6,324 nt of DNA. Origin: Gammaproteobacteria bacterium. Lineage in GTDB: Bacteria; Pseudomonadota; Gammaproteobacteria; Pseudomonadales; Azotimanducaceae. The position numbers and the translations under genes are program-made. Below the pieces are notes generated by a model. The model was given only the letters and a program-made list of their open reading frames with translations, had not been told where the DNA came from and did no database searches. The stretch lies in NCBI GenBank assembly GCA_002726925.1, contig PBTJ01000092.1:11374-17697 (forward strand). Direction: 5' to 3'. Positions 1 through 6,324 of the stretch are shown piece after piece (positions within the stretch are counted from its first letter, which is position 1; the number at the start of each line of letters is the position of its first letter).

Positions 1-339
1 CGCGTCGGCTTTGATATAGACCGGCACATTGGACCGCGCGCGCAGCACTTTGCCTGCCTGTTCGCTAAGGGAAAAAATTGTCACCCGAGTACCGTCTTCT
101 TCCTTCTTCGTGCGACTGGCAAGACCAACGTTTAAGAACAGCGCGCCATCGTCTCGCATCGACACGACTAATGGATCTGGCTCCTCGGTGTCGATGGCCT
201 TTGACGGCGCTTGCGGCAGATCGACTTGCACTCCCTGAGTGAGCAGCGGCGCTGTTGCCATAAAGATTACCAGCAGTACCAACATCACATCGATGTAGGG
301 CACGACGTTGATTTCCGACATGGGCTTGCGACGACTCAT
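1..339 (-). CDS. tolR: TolR, Tol-Pal proton-channel subunit (5' part only; continues past the left edge)
   Basis: TolR is an inner-membrane protein that forms the proton-driven motor with TolQ and passes energy to TolA, helping envelope constriction and outer-membrane stability. The window holds the first 113 codons, open to base 1; family members are usually about 140-150 residues, so the C-terminal end lies outside. I translated it by hand. A short basic N-terminus (MSRRKP) is followed by SEINVVPYIDVMLVLLVIFM at residues 8-27, the single membrane helix of the ExbD/TolR family. Asp17 corresponds to the essential proton-carrying aspartate (Asp23 in E. coli). ATAPLLTQGVQVDLP follows, also family-typical, and VPVYIKADA near the edge matches the periplasmic domain. 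The ATG at 339-337 lies 3 bases after the tolQ stop, with GAAGG about 10 bases upstream; Met7 is a less likely start. ExbD is the alternative, but the tolQ neighbour and the motifs favour TolR. Confidence 0.95.
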   Translation of the reverse strand, partial: MSRRKPMSEINVVPYIDVMLVLLVIFMATAPLLTQGVQVDLPQAPSKAIDTEEPDPLVVSMRDDGALFLNVGLASRTKKEEDGTRVTIFSLSEQAGKVLRARSNVPVYIKADA

Positions 340-342
340 GAC

Positions 343-1038
343 CTATGCGCCTTCACTATTGTTCGGGCGCGCATGAGCTGCTCTATGCAAAATTGCTGCA
401 ACCTCGTCGCAGAATCCTTCGTAGCGCTTCATAAGCACGTCGACGTTTGCTGAAAAACGGTTGTAGCCAATCACCGCCGGAATGGCCGCGAACAACCCCA
501 TGGCGGTGGCGATAAGGGCCTCGGAGATACCAGGCGCTACCGACGCCAAGGTTGCCTGGGTCATATTGGCCAGCGAGCGAAAGGAATTCATGATGCCCCA
601 AACCGTGCCAAACAGCCCGATATATGGGCTGGTGGATCCTACGGTGGCAAGAAAGGGCAAATGTGTTTCTAGCCGCGCCTCCTCGCGCATCAGTGACACT
701 CGCATGGCTCGCTGTGTGCCCTGCATGATGGCCTCTGCATCGACCCCCGGTTGCTCAGACAGCCGCGTGTACTCGCGAAAGCCCGCAACGAATATCCCTT
801 CGATCCCGTTCAACTGTTCTTCTTGGGATAGCTCTTGGTATAGGCCACGTAGATCAATCCCGGACCAAAAGTGGTCTTCGAACGCTTCGATTTCTTGTTT
901 GGCGCGACGCAGCAAGCTCCAGCGCTGCAGGATCATCATCCAGCTAACCACCGATGCAAGCACCAGCAATGCCATGACGCCTTGAACCAAGAGACTGGCA
1001 TTGGCAATCAGTTCATAGACGGATAAGGGTTGGTTCAT
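343..1038 (-). CDS. tolQ: TolQ, Tol-Pal motor channel subunit
   Basis: TolQ forms the multimeric inner-membrane channel around TolR and converts proton-motive force into movement of TolA. The 231-residue product matches the usual length (E. coli 230). Membrane segments appear at about residues 15-38, 130-155 and 170-193, with the large cytoplasmic loop between the first two, as in the MotA/TolQ/ExbB family. GLFGTVWGIM (141-150) and EALIATAMGLFAAIPAV (173-189) are signature stretches; Thr145 and Thr178 fall at the same numbers as the functional pore threonines of E. coli TolQ. The ATG at 1038 has a strong TAAGGAA (1044-1050) five bases upstream. The gene begins only 23 bases after ruvB, with no ybgC between them, and is followed 3 bases later by tolR, so co-translation is likely. 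ExbB is the main alternative, but the length and tolR neighbour argue for TolQ. Confidence 0.97.
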   Translation of the reverse strand: MNQPLSVYELIANASLLVQGVMALLVLASVVSWMMILQRWSLLRRAKQEIEAFEDHFWSGIDLRGLYQELSQEEQLNGIEGIFVAGFREYTRLSEQPGVDAEAIMQGTQRAMRVSLMREEARLETHLPFLATVGSTSPYIGLFGTVWGIMNSFRSLANMTQATLASVAPGISEALIATAMGLFAAIPAVIGYNRFSANVDVLMKRYEGFCDEVAAILHRAAHARPNNSEGA

Positions 1039-1061
1039 GTGGTTTCCTTAGCCTGTAAATA

Positions 1062-2150
1062 TCAGTCGGTATTCTCACCATCGCTTGCACTAAAGTTGAT
1101 GGCATTTTGTTTCAGGGTTTGCGATGCGCTGTTATCACTGTCGCGTTGCGGTACCGGCAAACCAAAATGCTGATAGGTTTTGGCGGTGGCGACGCGGCCT
1201 CTGGGCGTGCGCATCAGATAGCCTTGTTGAATCAGGTAGGGCTCCAAAACGTCCTCGATGGTGCCACGCTCTTCGCTGATGGAGGCTGCTAAGGCGTCGA
1301 GGCCCACCGGGCCGCCATCAAAACGATCAACGATGGCAAGCAGCAACCTTCGATCCATCGCGTCGAATCCTTGCTTGTCGACGTTGAGCAAATTCAGCGC
1401 CTCGTCGGCGAGCAGCGCGCTGACCACACCATCACCCCTAACCTCGGCCACATCGCGTACTCGCCTAAGCAGCCGGTTGCTAATGCGCGGCGTGCCGCGA
1501 GAGCGACGAGAGATTTCTGCTGCACCGTCTTTTTCAATCGGCAGATCGAGCTTATTGGCCGAGCGCGTGACGATCTCCGCCAGCTCTGCAACGCTGTAAA
1601 ACTCAAGGCGCTGCACAATACCGAAGCGATCACGCAGAGGGCTGGTGAGCAGCCCTGCTCGGGTCGTCGCCCCCACCAAAGTGAAAGGCTGTAGCTCGAG
1701 TTTCAGCGAGCGCGCCGCAGGCCCTTCGCCAATCATGATGTCGAGCTGGAAATCTTCCATGGCCGGGTAGAGGATTTCTTCCACCACGGGACTGAGGCGG
1801 TGGATCTCGTCAATAAAGAGCACATCGCCAGCGTCAAGATTGCTGAGCATAGCGGCAAGGTCACCGGCTTTTTCAAGTACTGGCCCCGAGGTCGACTTCA
1901 GCGCTGCCCCCATCTCCTTGGCCATAATGTTAGCGAGGGTGGTTTTACCCAGACCCGGCGGACCAAATATCAACGTATGGTCTAGTGCTTCGTGGCGCTT
2001 TTTCGCAGCCTCGATAAAAATCGACATCTGCTCTTTCACTGCACTCTGGCCAATGTATTCATCGAGCCGCAGCGGTCGCAGCGCGCGGTCTAAACCAGCA
2101 TCACTGCTATCTTGAACACCCGAGACAAATCGATCCGGCTCAATCGCCAC
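1062..2150 (-). CDS. ruvB: RuvB, Holliday-junction branch-migration ATPase
   Basis: RuvB is the hexameric AAA+ motor that, loaded by RuvA, pumps DNA through Holliday junctions during recombinational repair. Visible motifs: Walker A GPPGLGKT (63-70), Walker B LFIDEIHR (111-118), sensor 1 GATTRAG (160-166), the arginine finger in PLRDRFG (171-177), sensor 2 in [12 protein letters not shown] (219-230), and the C-terminal winged-helix DNA-binding domain (about 266-331, including [12 protein letters not shown] and RTPRGR). The start is GTG at 2150-2148, giving MAIEPDRF, which aligns with family N-termini; the first internal ATG (codon 42) would remove part of the ATPase domain. The start G is also the last base of the ruvA stop (TAGTG), so translation is probably coupled. 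The product is 362 residues against 336 in E. coli. The excess is mostly a polar tail from about residue 336, rich in Ser, Asn and Asp, which looks disordered and has no known role. Confidence 0.98.
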   Translation of the reverse strand: MAIEPDRFVSGVQDSSDAGLDRALRPLRLDEYIGQSAVKEQMSIFIEAAKKRHEALDHTLIFGPPGLGKTTLANIMAKEMGAALKSTSGPVLEKAGDLAAMLSNLDAGDVLFIDEIHRLSPVVEEILYPAMEDFQLDIMIGEGPAARSLKLELQPFTLVGATTRAGLLTSPLRDRFGIVQRLEFYSVAELAEIVTRSANKLDLPIEKDGAAEISRRSRGTPRISNRLLRRVRDVAEVRGDGVVSALLADEALNLLNVDKQGFDAMDRRLLLAIVDRFDGGPVGLDALAASISEERGTIEDVLEPYLIQQGYLMRTPRGRVATAKTYQHFGLPVPQRDSDNSASQTLKQNAINFSASDGENTD

Positions 2151-2773
2151 TAACTTGCCCTCCCCATACTACGCAACACCCAGGTCACCAGTTGTTCAGT
2201 GCCTGAAGCTGCTGGTTCATCTGCCAGCGCCTGCTGCGCCCGATGCACTGCCTCGGCAGCTTGATTGGGTTTGTAGCCGAGCGCGATGAGCGCATCCTCG
2301 GCTTCGCGACCGGCCACCGAATCCGCAGAGCCGACAGCACTGACCACCGACGAAAATCCATCCGGAATCAGCACATCGAGCCGAGACTTGAGTTCTACCA
2401 TCAGCCGTTCGGCAGTTTTCTTACCCACCCCTGGCACCTTGGTCAGTGCGCCGACCTCATTGGCTTGAACCGCACTAACCAGGGCAGCGGGATTGATCGA
2501 GCTGATCAGCGCCAAGGCCATTTTAGGCCCGACGCCATTGATACGAATGTAGGTACGAAACAAGTCACGCTCTCTTTGGTCAGCAAATCCAAACAGTAGC
2601 TGCGCTTCTTCACGAACGACAAAGTGGGTAAACAGCGTCATCGATGCACCGATTTGCGGGCTCGACGCGAGCACCGATGCACTCACCTCAACTTCATAGC
2701 CAACCCCTGCAACGTCCAGCAGCAGTTGATTGCCTTCTATCAAGGCGAGGTTTCCGGTCAGCCTGCCAATCAA
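2150..2773 (-). CDS. ruvA: RuvA, Holliday-junction binding subunit (TTG start)
   Basis: RuvA tetramers hold the four-way junction open and load RuvB rings. I place the start at TTG (2773-2771), giving [20 protein letters not shown] and 207 residues (E. coli 203). The conserved family N-terminus is MIGRL, and GAAGGGC lies eight bases upstream. The frame stays open to an ATG at 2833, but that adds 20 residues unlike any RuvA I know and would overlap ruvC by 37 bases. With the TTG start: domain I (about 1-63) has DVAGVGYEV and the acidic pin pair Glu55-Glu56 in VVREEAQLL; domain II has two helix-hairpin-helix motifs, NGVGPKMAL (79-87) and [12 protein letters not shown] (113-124); after a flexible linker (about 140-155), domain III (about 156-207) contains [14 protein letters not shown] and binds RuvB. 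The gene starts 23 bases after ruvC and ends sharing one base with the ruvB start. Confidence 0.95.
   Translation of the reverse strand: MIGRLTGNLALIEGNQLLLDVAGVGYEVEVSASVLASSPQIGASMTLFTHFVVREEAQLLFGFADQRERDLFRTYIRINGVGPKMALALISSINPAALVSAVQANEVGALTKVPGVGKKTAERLMVELKSRLDVLIPDGFSSVVSAVGSADSVAGREAEDALIALGYKPNQAAEAVHRAQQALADEPAASGTEQLVTWVLRSMGRAS
2158..2165 (-). promoter_or_regulatory. Shine-Dalgarno site of ruvB, inside the end of ruvA
   Basis: The minus strand reads GGGGAGGG here, containing a perfect GGAGG, eight bases before the GTG at 2150. It supports GTG as the ruvB start despite the one-base overlap with the ruvA stop codon. It is the strongest ribosome site among the three ruv genes. 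Confidence 0.8.
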
Positions 2774-2780
2774 ATGAGGT

Positions 2781-2787
2781 GCCCTTC
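2781..2787 (-). promoter_or_regulatory. Shine-Dalgarno site of ruvA supporting the TTG start
   Basis: The minus strand reads GAAGGGC eight bases before the TTG at 2773. This spacing fits a ribosome site for TTG, and the site lies downstream of the alternative ATG at 2833, so it cannot serve that one. It falls in the 23-base gap after the ruvC stop. Confidence 0.65.
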
Positions 2788-2796
2788 GGTTGTCGT

Positions 2797-3288
2797 CTAG
2801 GTTTCGCTTAGCGCCGCAGTATTGACGTGGCACAGGGCAATCGCAAGGGCGTCGGCCGCATCAGCTTTTGGGGTGCCGGGCAGCTGCAGCAGAACCCGCA
2901 CCATGTGCGCCACTTGCTCCTTGTTGGCCCGACCGGTGCCCACCACTGCCTGCTTCACTTGCCGCGCCGCATACTCGAAAACTGGCAAATCACGAGCAAC
3001 CCCAGCCGCTATAGCAACCCCTCGGGCTTGACCGAGTTTGAGGGCCGAAGCGGCATTTTTCGCCATAAACACGGATTCTATGGCAATGGTGGTTGGCGCG
3101 AACTCGCTAATGATTTGACTGATCCCGTGGAAAATCGTGCCCAATCGCTGGGGGAGCTCGGCTTGTTGGGCGCTGATGCAGCCGCTGGCGACGTAATGCG
3201 CTCGTCGGTTAGAAATTTCGAGCACCCCGTAGCCGGTTGATCGTGAGCCGGGGTCGATGCCTAGCACGCGAAACGGTGGGCCGGACAC
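2797..3288 (-). CDS. ruvC: RuvC, Holliday-junction resolvase
   Basis: RuvC is the dimeric, metal-dependent endonuclease that cuts Holliday junctions symmetrically after RuvAB branch migration. All four acidic catalytic residues are visible: Asp12 in [14 protein letters not shown], Glu71 in [10 protein letters not shown], and Asp143 and Asp146 in [11 protein letters not shown], matching Asp7, Glu66, Asp138 and Asp141 of E. coli. The FMAKN loop (74-78), including the phenylalanine that wedges into the junction, and [13 protein letters not shown] (84-96) are typical. The 163-residue product is shorter than E. coli's 173 because the C-terminal tail is short; the nuclease fold is complete. The start is uncertain. 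GTG at 3288 is the first usable codon after an in-frame stop at 3315-3313 (also the yebC stop). GTG at 3267 (codon 8) would give a family-like MLGIDPGS. Neither has a strong ribosome site. The 3288 start sits at the edge of a predicted hairpin. Confidence 0.96.
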   Translation of the reverse strand: MSGPPFRVLGIDPGSRSTGYGVLEISNRRAHYVASGCISAQQAELPQRLGTIFHGISQIISEFAPTTIAIESVFMAKNAASALKLGQARGVAIAAGVARDLPVFEYAARQVKQAVVGTGRANKEQVAHMVRVLLQLPGTPKADAADALAIALCHVNTAALSET

Positions 3289-3305
3289 GGCTAGCTTAGC
3301 CGGCC
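3279..3305 (-). promoter_or_regulatory. Two overlapping, mutually exclusive hairpins at the ruvC start
   Basis: In the minus-strand RNA, CGGCUA and UAGCCG (3302-3297 and 3293-3288) can form a six-pair stem with a three-base AGC loop; its last G is the first base of the ruvC GTG. An all-GC six-pair stem, GGCCGG with CCGGCC (3305-3300 and 3284-3279), can instead enclose that region and leave the GTG in a 15-base loop. Both share bases, so only one can form fully. No U-tract follows, so a terminator is unlikely. A role in tuning ruvC translation, or coupling it to ribosomes ending yebC at 3313, is inference from pairing alone. Confidence 0.35.
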
Positions 3306-3312
3306 GGGCATA

Positions 3313-4050
3313 CTACTCGTAAGCATCGTCAGGGAACTCTCCATTACTGTAAACCTCCTGTACGTCGTCGAGGTCCTCTAAGACATCTATCAGGGTAAGC
3401 ACCTTGCGCGCTTGCTCGGTATCGCACGGGCTAGTGGTCGAGGACACCATGGTGACCTCCGAATGATCAGGTTCAAAACCGGCATTGGTTAACTCGGTCA
3501 CCACCTGATTCAGCGTCTCCCAAGGCGTGGTCACTGTAATGGCGCCGTCGTCGTCACCCTCGATATCCTCAGCGCCCGCCTCCAGCGCAATATCCATCAG
3601 AGCTTCTTCATCGGTACCCGGTGCAAAACTGATCACCCCTTGGCGGGTGAACAGATAGGCAACGGATCCATCGGTGCCCAAATTGCCGCCGTACTTATTA
3701 AACGCGTGACGCACCTCGGCGACGGTACGATTGCGGTTATCGGTCATCGCTTCAACCAATATAGCCACGCCGCCGTTGGCATAGCCTTCGTACGCCAGTT
3801 CTTCAACATCGTTGCCTTCACCACCGCCAGCCCCTCGAGCCACGGCGCGTTCGATAGTGTCCTTTGGCATGTTGGCGCCGAGCGCCTTATCGACCGCCGC
3901 CCGCAGTCGCGGGTTATCGTCAACAACCCCGCCACCCAAACGCGCGGCCACGGTGATTTCTCGAATGAGCTTGGTGTAAAGCTTGCCGCGTTTTTTATCT
4001 TGGGCAGCTTTTCGGTGTTTGATATTCGCCCACTTACTGTGTCCTGCCAT
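3313..4050 (-). CDS. yebC: YebC/TACO1-family protein
   Basis: This is a full-length YebC/TACO1-family protein of 245 residues (E. coli YebC 246). The N-terminus [20 protein letters not shown] is the family hallmark. Other conserved blocks are [20 protein letters not shown] (48-67), [14 protein letters not shown] (87-100), [14 protein letters not shown] (104-117), [14 protein letters not shown] (121-134) and the acidic C-terminal [15 protein letters not shown] (228-242). The family was long annotated as DNA-binding transcriptional regulators. More recent work on bacterial members and mitochondrial TACO1 supports a role on the ribosome, easing translation of proline-rich stretches. Which role applies here cannot be read from the sequence. 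The ATG at 4050 is preceded by GGGAAGGGGG (4053-4062). The gene is 42 bases after aspS and 24 before ruvC; yebC next to ruvC is a common bacterial arrangement. Confidence 0.97.
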   Translation of the reverse strand: MAGHSKWANIKHRKAAQDKKRGKLYTKLIREITVAARLGGGVVDDNPRLRAAVDKALGANMPKDTIERAVARGAGGGEGNDVEELAYEGYANGGVAILVEAMTDNRNRTVAEVRHAFNKYGGNLGTDGSVAYLFTRQGVISFAPGTDEEALMDIALEAGAEDIEGDDDGAITVTTPWETLNQVVTELTNAGFEPDHSEVTMVSSTTSPCDTEQARKVLTLIDVLEDLDDVQEVYSNGEFPDDAYE

Positions 4051-4092
4051 ATCCCCCTTCCCGTTCTCAACATCCTAGTGGCGGTATTGATG

Positions 4093-5892
4093 TTACTGCG
4101 CGGCGCTATCACCCGCATCTGCGGCGACCACGTTCGCTGGGCCGCGCAAGCGTATGTGCAAGTCTTTGAGCTGCTGATCTTCTACCGTGCCGGGTGCTGC
4201 CATCATCACGCAGGCAGCGCTTTGCGTCTTTGGAAAAGCGATGACGTCGCGGATAGACTGGGTATCGGTCATTAACATCACCAAGCGATCCATACCCAGT
4301 GCGATGCCACCATGGGGCGGACAACCATACTGCAAGGCATCGAGTAAGAAGCTGAACTTTGACTGGCCAGCCTCGTCCATACGCAGCACATCGAATACTG
4401 CTTTTTGCATTTCGTTGTCATGAATTCGCAGCGAGCCGCCACCGAGTTCGTAGCCATTTAGCACGACGTCATAAGCCGCCGCTTGCGCCGCTGCAGGATC
4501 AGCGAGAAGCTCCGCAGGCGTGCAGGACGGGCGCGTGAAAGGGTGGTGTTCGGCGCTGAAGGATCCGTCTCGGTCTTGCGAAAACATGGGCCAATCGACC
4601 ACCCAGCAAGGGCGATAGTGACCTTCAAGCAAGTCCAGGTCACTACCCAGTTCGCCGCGCAGCGCACCCATGGCATCGTTCACAACCTTCGCGCTGTCCG
4701 CACCAAAGAAAACCAAATCACCGGTCTGCGCGCCAACGCGTTGCAGTACCGCGCTAACCACGTCCTCAGGAATAAATTTCAGAATGGGCGACTGCAAACC
4801 CTCTACGCCAGCCGCCAAATCATTGACCTTGATATAGGCCAGTCCCTTGGCTCCGTAGCGCCCGACAAAGGTGGTGTAATCATCAATCACTTTGCGAGAC
4901 AAGGAAGCAGCGCCGGGCGCCCTTAGCGCAACCACACGCCCACTGGGATCGTTCGCAGGACCATTAAATACTTTGAATTCCACCTGGGTAAAGAGATCAG
5001 CCACGTCGACCAAGCGCAGCGGATTGCGCAAATCTGGGCGATCGCTGCCGTAGTCGCGCATGGCATCGGACCAGCTTAGCACCGGAAATTGCGGAAGCTC
5101 GACATTCATCACCGAGATGAAGACCGAGCGCAACATGCCTTCAGTCAGCGTCATGATGTCAGCTTGATCAATGAAGGATGCTTCGATATCGATCTGGGTG
5201 AATTCTGGTTGGCGATCGGCGCGTAAGTCCTCGTCACGATAACAGCGCGCGATTTGGTAGTACTTGTCCAAACCCGACATCATCAACAACTGCTTATATA
5301 CCTGCGGAGATTGTGGCAGCGCAAAAAACTCGCCGGGGTGTGTGCGACTGGGAACCAGATAATCTCTGGCACCCTCGGGTGTAGCTCGGCTCAGTGTGGG
5401 TGTTTCGATATCCCAGAAGCCGTGTTCTTCTAAATACGCGCGCACGGCACGAGTAATCCGCGCCCGCGTCTGCATGCGCTGCTGCATTTCAGGTCGCCTA
5501 AGGTCCATGTAGCGATAACGCAGTCTGATGTCCTCGCCAGCCTCGGAGTACTCGTCCAGTTGAAAGGGCGGCGTCTTGGCGGCATTGAGAATCACTAGCT
5601 CTTTGCCGAGCACTTCGACCTCACCAGTGGGCATGTCTGCATTCACGGTTCCTTCGGGCCGGGGGCGCACCTTGCCCTTGGCCATGAGCACATATTCATT
5701 ACGCACAGAATCCGCCAGCGCAAAGCTCTTCTCTTCGTCTGGATCAAAGACCACCTGAAGCACGCCAGTGCGGTCGCGCACGTCGAGGAATATCACGCCA
5801 CCGTGATCACGTCGGCGATGCACCCAACCGTAAATTTCGACTTCTTCACCGGACTCTGAGGCTCTCAGATCTCCGCAATAGTGGCTGCGCAT
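4093..5892 (-). CDS. aspS: Aspartyl-tRNA synthetase, probably non-discriminating (Asp/Asn)
   Basis: This class IIb synthetase activates aspartate with ATP and attaches it to tRNA in the cytoplasm. At 599 residues it matches the bacterial type (E. coli 590). The N-terminal OB-fold anticodon-binding domain (about 1-105) contains [20 protein letters not shown]. Catalytic motif 1 lies around 142-167, ending in [15 protein letters not shown] (191-197) helps bind aspartate; motif 2 contains [17 protein letters not shown] (217-233); the bacterial insertion (GAD) domain lies roughly at 285-420; motif 3 is [13 protein letters not shown] (528-540) with Arg536. His30 and Gly81 are the residues linked in Pseudomonas aeruginosa AspRS to acceptance of tRNA-Asn; the discriminating E. 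coli enzyme has Leu and Lys there. This enzyme therefore probably makes Asp-tRNA-Asn as well, for amidation by GatCAB. The last 16 or so residues form an alanine-rich tail. The ATG at 5892 has AAGGG seven bases upstream. Confidence 0.97.
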   Translation of the reverse strand: MRSHYCGDLRASESGEEVEIYGWVHRRRDHGGVIFLDVRDRTGVLQVVFDPDEEKSFALADSVRNEYVLMAKGKVRPRPEGTVNADMPTGEVEVLGKELVILNAAKTPPFQLDEYSEAGEDIRLRYRYMDLRRPEMQQRMQTRARITRAVRAYLEEHGFWDIETPTLSRATPEGARDYLVPSRTHPGEFFALPQSPQVYKQLLMMSGLDKYYQIARCYRDEDLRADRQPEFTQIDIEASFIDQADIMTLTEGMLRSVFISVMNVELPQFPVLSWSDAMRDYGSDRPDLRNPLRLVDVADLFTQVEFKVFNGPANDPSGRVVALRAPGAASLSRKVIDDYTTFVGRYGAKGLAYIKVNDLAAGVEGLQSPILKFIPEDVVSAVLQRVGAQTGDLVFFGADSAKVVNDAMGALRGELGSDLDLLEGHYRPCWVVDWPMFSQDRDGSFSAEHHPFTRPSCTPAELLADPAAAQAAAYDVVLNGYELGGGSLRIHDNEMQKAVFDVLRMDEAGQSKFSFLLDALQYGCPPHGGIALGMDRLVMLMTDTQSIRDVIAFPKTQSAACVMMAAPGTVEDQQLKDLHIRLRGPANVVAADAGDSAAQ

Positions 5893-5913
5893 GGCCGTAC
5901 CCTTAAATAATTT

Positions 5914-5926
5914 GCTAACAATTAGC
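5914..5926. repeat. Short perfect inverted repeat between the fmdB-like gene and aspS
   Basis: GCTAA and TTAGC are separated by three bases in the otherwise A/T-rich 65-base gap upstream of aspS. It could be a weak hairpin in the transcript, with no U-run after it, or a small operator-like site. Five-base arms can easily arise by chance, so no function is assigned. Confidence 0.3.
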
Positions 5927-5957
5927 GTGTTTGAATGAAGCCGACATCATTGCCGCA

Positions 5958-6224
5958 CTAGCTGTCACTACTGCTGCTTGAGGAACTGGTCGAACTGGTC
6001 GAACCGCTCGAGCTCTCGCTGCCCGATACGTTCTTTTTCTTGCCAGATTTGAAATCTGTCTCGTACCAACCGCCGCCCTTTAAGCGAAATCCCGCTGCCG
6101 AGATTCTTTTCTTCAACGCGTCTGCGCCGCATTCAGGACATGTGAACAGTGGACTCTCACTGATTTTCTGCACGGCCTCTAGTTCATGACCACAGTTTTC
6201 ACAGCGATACTCGTATATGGGCAT
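5958..6224 (-). CDS. FmdB-family zinc-ribbon protein with serine-rich tail
   Basis: This small protein of 88 residues belongs to the FmdB/CxxC_CxxC putative regulatory family. It opens with MPIYEYRCENCGHELE, the typical start, and has two zinc-binding knuckles, Cys8-x2-Cys11 and Cys29-x2-Cys32 (CPECG), forming one zinc ribbon. The core ends near residue 55 (GFRLKGGGWYETDFK). A basic KSGKKK stretch and then a low-complexity tail of almost only Ser, Thr and Gly (about 67-88) follow; similar serine-rich tails are common in proteobacterial members. The family takes its name from a gene near an amidase cluster in Methylophilus, but no biochemical role is established. The ATG at 6224 has no strong ribosome site, only a weak GAG about ten bases upstream. 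It sits upstream of aspS, as in many Gammaproteobacteria, and may lead the transcript. Confidence 0.92.
   Translation of the reverse strand: MPIYEYRCENCGHELEAVQKISESPLFTCPECGADALKKRISAAGFRLKGGGWYETDFKSGKKKNVSGSESSSGSTSSTSSSSSSSDS
5983..6009. repeat. Nine-base tandem repeat in the serine-rich tail
   Basis: Two perfect copies of GAACTGGTC (5983-5991 and 5992-6000) are followed by a degenerate third, GAACCGCTC. Nine bases equal three codons, so gain or loss of a copy would keep the frame and only change the length of the Ser/Thr tail. It is probably the product of slippage in a low-complexity coding region. Confidence 0.7.
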
Positions 6225-6276
6225 CTGTTTTACTCAGACTCTTTTGTTGTGTGTTCGAAGGTCGCGCATGATCGTA

Positions 6277-6314
6277 AAAAAAGCAGCAAAAATACAGTGA
6301 TTTAGCGCTTTTTT
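6277..6314. terminator. A/T-armed inverted repeat, possible weak bidirectional terminator
   Basis: AAAAAAGC (6277-6284) pairs with GCTTTTTT (6307-6314). The stem can be extended by a second GC pair block across a one-base bulge, leaving a loop of about 17 bases. In either direction an A-run, a short GC core and a T-run follow one another, as in a bidirectional intrinsic terminator, so it could end a gene lying to the right of the window. The GC core is only four pairs and the loop is long, so it would be weak. The rest of 6225-6324, upstream of the fmdB-like gene, holds no convincing promoter or reading frame. Confidence 0.3.
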
Positions 6315-6324
6315 GTTGCCTACC

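Noticed and set aside
482..985. Plus-strand open frame of 167 codons opposite tolQ
   Set aside because: It is the complement of conserved TolQ coding sequence; its product shows no family features and no membrane or catalytic motif.
2774..2833. Upstream ATG extension of ruvA (20 extra residues)
   Set aside because: It overlaps ruvC by 37 bases and adds residues ahead of the conserved MIGRL start. The only good ribosome site lies downstream of it, at the right distance for the TTG.
2774..3312. LexA (SOS) box ahead of ruvC or ruvA, as known for E. coli ruvAB
   Set aside because: No CTGT-N8-ACAG match was seen upstream of ruvC or ruvA, nor in the region upstream of the fmdB-like gene.
3640..4275. 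Plus-strand open frame of 211 codons across the yebC-aspS junction
   Set aside because: It lies antisense to two clear conserved genes and has no recognisable domain.
5893..5957. Possible sigma-70 promoter for aspS (TTCAAA, 17 bases, AATTAT)
   Set aside because: Each box matches only four of six consensus bases, and the predicted transcript start would fall on the aspS ribosome site.
1..6324. tRNA or rRNA genes, CRISPR arrays, insertion sequences, phage or toxin-antitoxin genes
   Set aside because: Conserved housekeeping genes fill the window, with gaps of 100 bases or less; no cloverleaf, spaced direct repeats, transposase or terminal inverted repeats were seen.

Overview
The window is a compact, one-directional stretch of housekeeping chromosome. 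Every gene I can support reads on the minus strand. In transcription order (right to left) they are an FmdB-type zinc-ribbon gene, aspS, yebC, ruvC, ruvA, ruvB, tolQ and the first 113 codons of tolR, which runs off the left edge. This aspS-yebC-ruvCAB-tol order, together with the protein sequences (AspRS, RuvB and TolQ align along their length with recalled E. coli and Pseudomonas proteins), points to a Gammaproteobacterium, nearer to Pseudomonas and its marine relatives than to enterics. I cannot name the genus. Nothing suggests a mobile element, phage, CRISPR array, RNA gene or horizontal transfer.

Layout: about 6225-6324 is non-coding upstream sequence with an A/T-armed inverted repeat that may end transcription of a neighbour. 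The FmdB-like gene (5958-6224) ends in a serine-rich tail and is separated from aspS by 65 bases holding a small inverted repeat. aspS (4093-5892) is 42 bases from yebC (3313-4050). yebC is 24 bases from ruvC, and in that gap two alternative GC-rich hairpins surround the ruvC start codon. ruvC (2797-3288), ruvA (2150-2773) and ruvB (1062-2150) follow with gaps of 23 and -1 bases. ruvB is 23 bases from tolQ (343-1038), and tolQ is 3 bases from tolR. No gene-free stretch exceeds 100 bases.

Together the genes cover aspartyl-tRNA charging (AspS), a translation or regulatory factor (YebC), Holliday-junction migration and cleavage (RuvA, RuvB, RuvC) and the proton-driven motor of the Tol-Pal envelope system (TolQ, TolR). 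The spacing suggests one long transcript or overlapping transcripts. I found no convincing promoter inside it.

There is no sign of an undescribed system. The points worth a second look are the absence of the usual ybgC between ruvB and tolQ, non-ATG starts on all three ruv genes, alternative hairpins at the ruvC start, and AspRS residues (His30, Gly81) typical of the non-discriminating enzyme that also charges tRNA-Asn.
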